From: Thiomargarita sp.
GTDB taxonomy: Bacteria > Pseudomonadota > Gammaproteobacteria > Beggiatoales > Beggiatoaceae
Assembly (NCBI GenBank): GCA_020721025.1
Contig: DYNO01000020.1
Location: 1-26,133, forward strand
Direction of reading: 5' to 3'
DNA length: 26,133 bases
Positions 24,909-26,133 of the stretch are shown in pieces. How positions within the stretch are numbered: the stretch's first letter is position 1; each line of letters opens with the position of its first letter. Both the position numbers and the translations under genes were made by a program. The notes under the pieces were generated by a model. That model was not told where the DNA came from. It ran no database searches and saw nothing but the letters and a program-made list of their open reading frames with translations.

Positions 24909-25655
24909 CTACGCCAATTCCGCCATGATAGCATCTGGAATATCGACATTAGAATAAACTGATTGCACGTCATCTAAATCTTCAAGCATATCAATCATTT
25001 TCAGTAACTTTTGGGCAGTTTCTAAATCCACTGTGGCATAAGTTGCCGCCCGCATGGTAATTTCAGCACTGTCGGATTTCAATCCCGCTTTTTCTAGTGC
25101 GTCCTTCACCGTGAGAAAATCATCAGGCAGGGTGAATACTTCAATTGAAGAATCTTCATTAGTAACAATATCTTGCGCTCCTGTTTCTAATGCAATTTCT
25201 AAAATTTTGTCTTCATGACTGCCCGCCGGATAGATTATTTGCCCCACTTTTTCAAAAAGATAACCCACCGAACCATCGGTGCCTAAATTCCCGCCAAATT
25301 TGGTAAACGCATGACGGACATCAGAAACAGTGCGATTGCGGTTATCTGTCATACAATCAACCATCACTGCAACGCCACCGGGTCCGTAGCCTTCGTAACG
25401 GATTTCTTCGTAATTATCAACATCTTGCGGACCTAAACCGCGTTTAATGGCGCGCTCAACCGTATCTCTCGTCATATTATTTGTGAGAGCTTTATCTATC
25501 GCTGCCCGTAATCGTGGGTTGGTATTTGGGTCACCGCCGCCCATGCGTGTTGCTACTGTGATTTCGCGAATCAGTTTGGTGAATAATTTGCCCCGTCTGG
25601 CATCCTGCGCGCCCTTACGGTGTTGAATATTCGCCCATTTACTATGTCCTGCCAT
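24909..25655 (-). CDS. yebC: YebC/PmpR family protein
   Basis: 248-residue YebC-family protein, full length. The hallmark N-terminus MAGHSKWANIQHRKGAQDARRGKLFTKLIREI is intact, as are GGGDPNTNPRLRAAIDKA, RAIKRGLG and GYGPGGVAVMVDCMTDNRNRT. Older work calls the family a transcriptional regulator (PmpR in Pseudomonas); more recent reports link members to easing ribosome stalling at proline stretches. Which role applies here is open. The start ATG is fixed by the conserved MAGHSKW, with GGGTAA upstream. The ruvC gene that follows yebC in E. coli is not present; a repeat-rich spacer and the ChpA-like gene follow instead. Confidence 0.96.
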   Translation of the reverse strand: MAGHSKWANIQHRKGAQDARRGKLFTKLIREITVATRMGGGDPNTNPRLRAAIDKALTNNMTRDTVERAIKRGLGPQDVDNYEEIRYEGYGPGGVAVMVDCMTDNRNRTVSDVRHAFTKFGGNLGTDGSVGYLFEKVGQIIYPAGSHEDKILEIALETGAQDIVTNEDSSIEVFTLPDDFLTVKDALEKAGLKSDSAEITMRAATYATVDLETAQKLLKMIDMLEDLDDVQSVYSNVDIPDAIMAELA

Positions 25656-25822
25656 AATGATTACCCGTTAAAATTGGAAAGAAACAATTGTCAGTGGTCA
25701 TTGAAATCAATATGTTATCATAAAAAATTGTGATTTGTTGTGCGTTGTCTCGCATCGGTTGTTTTATGTCGTCGTATTTATAGGGTAATGTTTAATATAA
25801 TCAAAAGGTTATTAGACGCTAC

Positions 25823-25857
25823 TGGTTTTTTTGAATCAATTGAAATATAATTTCAAT
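25823..25857 (+). promoter_or_regulatory. Candidate promoter and operator of the lipoprotein gene
   Basis: A perfect -10 TATAAT (25846-25851) lies inside the inverted repeat ATTGAAAT-ata-ATTTCAAT (25839-25857), 32 bp before the ATG. The -35 17 bp upstream (TGGTTT) is poor, so an activator or repressor binding the palindrome is possible. Confidence 0.4.
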
Positions 25858-25889
25858 AAACTCTGAACCATTGCAATGAGGCGGAAATC

Positions 25890-26126
25890 ATGAAACTCTT
25901 AATTTACCTGATTTTACTATCACTGATTTCGTGCAGCGATAGCGATAAAGCAGAAGTTGCGAAAGAAACCGATCTCATGATGAATGAGATGACGACTATT
26001 TTTCTTGATAAGACGGAGCAAAAAAAAGCCAAGTTTTGGCAAGATGCTTATCTGAAGTTGGATATTATGTTGGAAAAGTATAGAACCGATTTGAAATCTT
26101 TAATACCAAGTGAAACAGGTCTATAA
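25890..26126 (+). CDS. Small putative lipoprotein
   Basis: 78-residue protein with a lipoprotein signal peptide: MKLLIYLILLSLISC, lipobox LISC with C15 as the lipidated residue. The mature part starts SDSDK, where Ser at +2 predicts outer membrane sorting under the Lol rule. The remaining ~60 residues are charged and helical (KAEVAKETDLMMNEM...KKAKFWQDAYLKLDIMLEKYRTDLKSL), suggesting a short coiled coil. A GAGG ribosome binding site precedes the ATG. I do not recognise the family. The gene ends 7 bp before the window end, so downstream partners are unseen. Confidence 0.75.
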   Translation: MKLLIYLILLSLISCSDSDKAEVAKETDLMMNEMTTIFLDKTEQKKAKFWQDAYLKLDIMLEKYRTDLKSLIPSETGL

Positions 26127-26133
26127 CCCAAAA

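Overview
The window looks like chromosome of a moderately AT-rich gammaproteobacterium. PurB, RlmN, ErpA, Acs, PheA, YciB and YebC all read as gammaproteobacterial forms. Short dispersed inverted-repeat elements crowd the spacers, and there is a ChpA-type hybrid kinase plus a type II secretion gspK/gspL pair. Together this resembles large sulfur-oxidiser genomes of the Beggiatoa/Thiotrichales kind. That placement is inference from gene style, not a database match.

Layout. 1-397: no convincing gene; a dispersed repeat at the left edge. 398-3910: large SbcC/YhaN-like coiled-coil ATPase. 3911-4424: spacer with a 127-bp MITE. 4425-5569: yciB (septation/envelope membrane protein) and a MESH1-like HD hydrolase, 2 bp apart. 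5570-5847: a second, different MITE with a 10-bp target duplication. 5848-6933: rlmN. 7213-8532: PilZ protein, then a 2Fe-2S thioredoxin-like protein and an alpha/beta hydrolase that overlap by 8 bp. 8661-10895: one chain joining an HsdR-N-type nuclease domain to an amino-DNA methyltransferase. 10954-13024: gspK and gspL. 13305-15242 (-): acs with a clear terminator. 15742-16830: pheA. 17082-17282: small ribbon-helix-helix-like protein behind a palindromic operator candidate. 17292-17425: a three-stem nested inverted repeat. 17534-18937: purB. 19069-19422: erpA. 19549-19959 (-): rpmB-rpmG. 19960-20577: spacer with a nested pair of mobile elements. 20578-24492 (-): ChpA/PilL-type chemosensory kinase with three Hpt domains. 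24909-25655 (-): yebC. 25890-26126: small lipoprotein.

Most genes are housekeeping: nucleotide, aromatic amino acid and acetate metabolism, Fe-S assembly, ribosome and translation. Three groups hint at surface and signalling biology: the PilZ protein, the type II secretion pair and the ChpA-like kinase. The most unusual items are the nuclease-methyltransferase fusion, the two 127-bp elements identical at every base 16 kb apart (one inserted inside another element), the 134-nt nested stem structure upstream of purB, and the small RHH-like gene with its 12-bp palindrome. No transposase, tRNA, rRNA or CRISPR array is visible.
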